The notes below the pieces were generated by a model. It was not told the origin of the DNA. It saw only the letters and a program-made list of their open reading frames with translations, and searched no databases. Of a stretch of DNA of 7,544 nt, positions 7,001-7,544 are shown piece after piece (positions within the stretch are counted from its first letter, which is position 1; each line of letters opens with the position of its first letter). The stretch lies in the NCBI GenBank assembly GCA_937124525.1, contig CAKZLA010000364.1:1-7544 (forward strand). Direction: 5' to 3'. The stretch comes from an uncultured Desulfobacterium sp. (GTDB lineage: Bacteria > Desulfobacterota > Desulfobacteria > Desulfobacterales > Desulfobacteraceae). A program made the position numbers and the translations under genes.

Positions 7001-7544
7001 AAAAATACCGGAGAATTCTTTCCACCTATGCCAATTACACCTCCAGCACCATCCATGAAGCCGTGGACCAGATGGCGGTGCGTGTGGGGGGTACCATCCG
7101 ACCATTGAAAATATTAAAAACCAAAAAAGGGGATCTCATGGCCTTTGTGGCCCTGGACGACATCCAGGGCAGCGTGGAAGTGGTGGTGTTTCCCGAAGCC
7201 TATGCGGAGTTCCATCAGCTGATTTCCGATGAGTCTTTCGTGATTGTCCAGGGTCAGGTTCAGAAAAAGGAGAATGCCGTAAAGCTCCTTGCCGATCGCA
7301 TTGTGCCCATGGAAATGGCGGAAAAAGAGTGGACATCCAGCATTCTCATGCACCTTCATGCCCATGGAACTGAAACGGGTGTGCTTGAAAAACTGAAAAA
7401 CATTGTGGATAGATATCCGGGGGAGTGTCCGGTGTATCTTACCATTCACATAGACGACACATCTTCGGTGGTGATCCAGCTTTCCGACGCCGATCGTCTG
7501 GAACCGGCTCCGGGTCTTTTTAAGGATGTCATGGCACTCCTGGG
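4099..7544 (+). CDS. dnaE: DNA polymerase III alpha subunit (3' end outside window)
   Basis: DnaE is the replicative DNA polymerase of the chromosome. From ATG 4099 the frame stays open for 1148 codons to the window edge; E. coli DnaE has 1160 residues, so only a short tail is missing. The N-terminal PHP domain keeps its full metal-ligand set: His14, His16, Asp23, His48, Glu73, His94, Cys144, Asp212 and His214. The palm shows GPGRGSAAGS (369-378), the catalytic pair Asp411 and Asp413 in MPDIDVDF, and the third aspartate Asp564 in KFDFLGL. LYRPGPLDSG (643-652) and GFNKSHSAAYA (755-765) follow, then a helix-hairpin-helix region at about 835-890. The beta-clamp binding motif is QMDLF (919-923). 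An OB fold spans about 993-1075, followed by the start of the C-terminal domain. It is a DnaE1-type enzyme, not PolC (no inserted exonuclease). It probably shares a transcript with guaB. Confidence 0.98.
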   Translation, partial: MTDFASASNFYHLHVHTEYSLLDGAIRLDALLHQCREFGMDAVAMTDHGTMFGAAPFNAKAQKAGIRPIIGCEVYVAPRTITHKTAQDNKGLNHLVLLAKDREGYTNLCKLASRAQLEGFYYKPRVDKEMLAQYSKGLIAMSACIKGELAQRILEKKIDEADEAARFFMKTFGEDNFFLEVQHNGMAIQETVNQGLFDLSQRLSIPMVATNDCHYLSKNDVRAHEALLCIQTGDTLNNENRFKFDSDQLYFKSPQEMIDSLGQYPGAIENTCKIAARCHVEFDNKTYHFPRYETDTNETVDQIFDRQVREGFEKRLAVLKRKNPDIDEKLYRERLDYEIGVILDMGFPGYFLIVADFIRYSNENDIPVGPGRGSAAGSMVAYSMEITALDPIEHGLIFERFLNPARISMPDIDVDFCIEGREQVYKYVIDRYGGGEYVSQIITFGKLKAKAVLRDVGRALGVPLPEVDVIAKMVPDGAKNLTLAMEEVPAIPAKADGHPDIQELLDISLLLEGLPRHASTHAAGVVISDKPLVEYLPLYKGKEGEVVTQFDMNYVENLGLVKFDFLGLRNLTVIKNTLALLKKQGKPIPDLLELDFDDKETYALLARSDTTGVFQLESSGMKELIARLQPACFSDIVALVALYRPGPLDSGMADSYVERKHGREEVVYLFPELEPILKETYGVILYQEQVMKIAGVLANYSMADADGLRKAMGKKIAAMMEEHRTLFLKGAKENNLCEKKAGELFDLMEKFGGYGFNKSHSAAYALICFQTAFLKAHYPREYMAALMTSEMSNSDSVVKYMEECRNQSIDVLPPDINESDAVFTVTSTAIRFGLAAVKNVGAAAIDSIVEARNSDGNFKTIYEFCERVTLGKVNKRVLEALIKCGAFDSTGARRSQLMATLEEALDHGNRIQREKADSQMDLFADMEGGIAAPASLPRMPDIEEWDTNDLLALEKETLGFYITGHPLEKYRRILSTYANYTSSTIHEAVDQMAVRVGGTIRPLKILKTKKGDLMAFVALDDIQGSVEVVVFPEAYAEFHQLISDESFVIVQGQVQKKENAVKLLADRIVPMEMAEKEWTSSILMHLHAHGTETGVLEKLKNIVDRYPGECPVYLTIHIDDTSSVVIQLSDADRLEPAPGLFKDVMALL

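Noticed and set aside
6127..7056. A 309-codon open frame on the minus strand opposite dnaE
   Set aside because: It lies wholly inside dnaE, whose frame is confirmed by polymerase motifs. Its translation has no recognisable domain and looks like an antisense shadow of GC-rich codons.
1..7544. A new defence, mobile or biosynthetic system
   Set aside because: Every long gene belongs to a well-known housekeeping family. There is no integrase, transposase, toxin, CRISPR array or unknown gene cluster in the window.

Overview
The window is a stretch of core chromosome. It most likely comes from an anaerobic deltaproteobacterium of the Desulfobacter/Desulfobacula kind (Desulfobacterota). I infer this from the protein character, the gene neighbourhood (rpsA next to sppA) and mixed base composition: GC-rich coding DNA with AT-rich gaps. 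No database search was possible, so the assignment is tentative. No phage, CRISPR, transposase or defence gene is present, and I found no new biological system.

Layout from left to right: (1) the 3' end of rpsA (ribosomal protein S1), closed by a strong intrinsic terminator at 351-389. (2) An AT-rich gap of about 480 bases with a degenerate inverted-repeat element, a candidate promoter overlapping an inverted repeat, and a short heptamer repeat. (3) sppA, a short-form membrane-anchored signal peptide peptidase. (4) A YciO-type member of the YrdC/Sua5 family on the minus strand; its 3' end overlaps that of sppA by 63 bases. (5) A 339-base divergent gap with several small palindromes and a candidate promoter. 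(6) guaB (IMP dehydrogenase), followed after 75 bases by (7) dnaE (DNA polymerase III alpha subunit), which runs off the right edge just short of its natural end.

guaB and dnaE lie in one direction with no visible terminator between them. They probably form an operon linking guanine nucleotide synthesis with replication. sppA and the YciO-type gene converge, so each transcript may run into the other.

The points most worth a second look are these: all nine metal ligands expected for an active PHP proofreading nuclease are present in DnaE; the motif GTGCC-N12/14-CGGCACTAT occurs in both large gaps; sppA and the YciO-type gene overlap tail to tail; a degenerate palindromic element follows the rpsA terminator; and guaB and dnaE share one open frame split only by the guaB stop codon.
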